DNA of 26,957 nt from Deltaproteobacteria bacterium (GTDB taxonomy: Bacteria > Desulfobacterota > Desulfobacteria > Desulfobacterales > SURF-15): positions 1-26,957 of the forward strand of contig JAHEHB010000018.1 in assembly GCA_024644775.1 (NCBI GenBank), given 5' to 3'. Of the stretch, positions 25,806 through 26,957 are shown one piece after another. Within the stretch, counting starts at the first letter, position 1; each line of letters opens with the position of its first letter. Position numbers and translations under genes: made by a program. Under the pieces are notes generated by a model, which saw only the letters and a program-made list of their open reading frames with translations, was not told the DNA's origin and did no database searches.

Positions 25806-26195
25806 TCATGGTTTAATCATTTCCATTGAGCTGAATTGCTGCGCCTTTTTAATCAACGAACTATCAGAAGTGGCGAAACTTTCACATCTTCTGCTGGATG
25901 CCAAATGCAAGGCATCAGCGAAGTCAAATTTATTTTCATACCATGAGATCGCCCGGTAAATGCTATCAGGATCTTCGACGCTCACGTTTGGAAGTCCAAG
26001 TAATTTTTGAAAACCAACTGCTATATCGGATCTTCCAATTTCATAGGCGTGCCGTAATACCCATTCCGTTTCCAGGAGTACCGTTTTGGGAATATAGATA
26101 TCATCACTTTTCAATATTTTTACAGCGCGAGGCGCTTGAATGGGATCGTCATTTGTCAGTATTCTCACCAATAAGTTTGTATCCACAGAAATCAT
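25806..26195 (-). CDS. vapC: VapC-type PIN-domain toxin
   Basis: Probable metal-dependent ribonuclease toxin of a type II toxin-antitoxin pair, 129 residues. The PIN active-site acids are present: Asp5 in MISVDTNLLVR, Glu42 in LLETEWVLR, Asp94 in DFADALHLA, and Asp111 in ATSDSSL. The DTNLLVR and LETEWVLR motifs place it in the VapC branch that pairs with AbrB-type antitoxins. Its ATG overlaps the stop codon of the antitoxin gene (ATGA at 26195-26192), the usual coupled arrangement. The length is normal and no lesion is seen. The target RNA cannot be inferred. Confidence 0.93.
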   Translation of the reverse strand: MISVDTNLLVRILTNDDPIQAPRAVKILKSDDIYIPKTVLLETEWVLRHAYEIGRSDIAVGFQKLLGLPNVSVEDPDSIYRAISWYENKFDFADALHLASSRRCESFATSDSSLIKKAQQFSSMEMIKP

Positions 26196-26443
26196 AAATT
26201 TTTCCGTGCTCCTTTAGCGATGGCGGCCTCCATTTCTTTTAATGATCTCTTAGGGCCTTTATAGCCAACGCAACCCAATAACTCTTCTGCTTTGGTTTCC
26301 AGGTATGGTGTCATGGGCTTTAGCTTGATGCCGTCTCCTGTGTCTTCAACGACAAATTCAAGCCCGGGTTCCCAACCGTGTGCAGTTCGAACATTTTTCG
26401 GTATAACGATTTGGCCTTTGTTGGACAGTCGCGTTGTCTCCAT
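26192..26443 (-). CDS. vapB: AbrB/SpoVT-type antitoxin of the VapBC pair
   Basis: Antitoxin that binds VapC and represses its own promoter, 83 residues. The ATG at 26443 follows an excellent AAGGAGG site; the longer frame up to 26512 would start within the promoter and is rejected. Residues 1-45 form the swapped-hairpin AbrB fold (METTRLSNKGQIVIPKNVR, then PGLEFVVEDTGDGIKLKPM), which binds DNA. Residues 50-83 are the toxin-binding tail, with the GCVGYKGPKRSLKEMEAAI stretch expected to wrap VapC. It overlaps vapC by four bases. Confidence 0.92.
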   Translation of the reverse strand: METTRLSNKGQIVIPKNVRTAHGWEPGLEFVVEDTGDGIKLKPMTPYLETKAEELLGCVGYKGPKRSLKEMEAAIAKGARKNL

Positions 26444-26480
26444 AATTCCTCCTTTTTGTTGGTAAGACAGGAGTAAGATC

Positions 26481-26509
26481 AATGTAACCCAAATAGATCG
26501 GTTTGGCAA
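26481..26509 (-). promoter_or_regulatory. vapBC promoter with an internal dyad
   Basis: On the minus strand TTGCCA (26509-26504) and TACATT (26486-26481) are separated by 17 bp. CCAAA (26489-26493) and TTTGG (26502-26506) form an inverted repeat around eight bases between the boxes, a sensible place for autorepression by VapB or the VapBC complex. Transcription would start near 26474, about 30 nt before vapB. Confidence 0.55.
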
Positions 26510-26631
26510 CAATGAATTTCAGGGGGGTAAAATAAAAGCTGATAAGCCCAAATACATGAGAGAAACGATTATCAATTCTTTGCTGAAATATTTTATAAAA
26601 ATTGCCGTCCCCAAGGGGATTTCCTTCGAAT

Positions 26632-26957
26632 TCACTCAAGATCTTCACAGCGGCATTGAACAGCCACTGGGGCGTTGTCTTTTAAACTGTGAAACCGATG
26701 GATGGTCTTAAGTGATCGATCAACAAGACTGTGAGCGTGTTCTAATAGTTGAACATACAAGGCTTTCAGTTCATTATCTTTATCTTTTTTGCGGCTGCGT
26801 GCTACCTTGTCGATCCGTCGTTTGACACGCTTGACTTTTTTGAAAAGATAGTCGTGCTTTCGCCACCCGTTGATCTGATAGTGGGAGGCAAGCTGTTGTG
26901 AATGTTTTATAACTTTACGTATCGCATCGAGCAAAAGGTTGCTGTCAGTGGGGTAGT
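26632..26957 (-). mobile_element. Broken IS transposase fragment (ISNCY/IS5-like), running off the right edge
   Basis: The minus-strand frame enters from the window edge reading YPTDSNLLLDAIRKVIKHS, a hallmark of transposases in which this block precedes a coiled, Lys/Arg-rich helical insertion. That insertion is seen here (KKVKRVKRRIDKVARSRKKD). After LKTIHRFHSL the sequence stops matching what I would expect and ends at a TGA at 26632, before the catalytic Glu-containing half. The transposase is therefore truncated at its 3' end; its N-terminal half lies outside the window. The TTG at 26934 is not the real start. Family assignment is from recall of the motif and is moderately secure. Confidence 0.7.

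Noticed and set aside
1..26957. CRISPR array, tRNA or rRNA genes
   Set aside because: No regularly spaced repeats, cloverleaf-like segments or rRNA-like sequence were noticed on reading the intergenic regions.

Overview
The window looks like a chromosome segment of an anaerobic Desulfobacterota (sulfate-reducer-like) bacterium. The reasons are corrinoid-dependent methyltransferases with a ferredoxin-type corrinoid activator, TRAP and tripartite tricarboxylate (TTT) transporters, several sulfatase-family enzymes, and decayed toxin and transposase pieces between housekeeping genes. The taxonomic call is inference from gene content; no rRNA or tRNA gene was seen.

Left block (1-8948, + strand): a methyl-transfer locus. 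Two large proteins each fuse a uroporphyrinogen-decarboxylase-like (URO-D/MtaA-type) methyltransferase domain to a C-terminal B12-binding domain, the layout described for the chloromethane methyltransferase CmuA. They flank a complete DctP-DctQ-DctM TRAP importer, and the second is followed by a [2Fe-2S]/ASKHA reductive activator of corrinoid proteins. The likely logic is import of a small methylated acid, methyl capture on cobalamin, and repair of inactive Co(II). The substrate is unknown, and no separate methyl-acceptor enzyme (methyl-tetrahydrofolate-forming) is present.

Middle block (9073-18424): a sulfate-ester block. On the minus strand are an alkylsulfatase of the metallo-beta-lactamase fold and a 764-residue Cys-type arylsulfatase. 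On the plus strand are a TctC-TctB-TctA importer and a second sulfatase-fold hydrolase in which threonine replaces the formylglycine cysteine. A short sulfatase-like 5' gene fragment lies at 10959-11105. These genes could import and desulfate organic sulfate esters, which in a sulfate reducer would supply both carbon and electron acceptor (inference).

Right block (18529-26957): an S9 oligopeptidase on the minus strand, a scarred 790-bp spacer with a VapC tail and a short echo of the S9 gene, cysS, a SNF2-family ATPase with two SWIM zinc fingers behind a promoter with strong dyads, a VapBC toxin-antitoxin pair with a readable promoter, and the broken end of an IS transposase running off the right edge.
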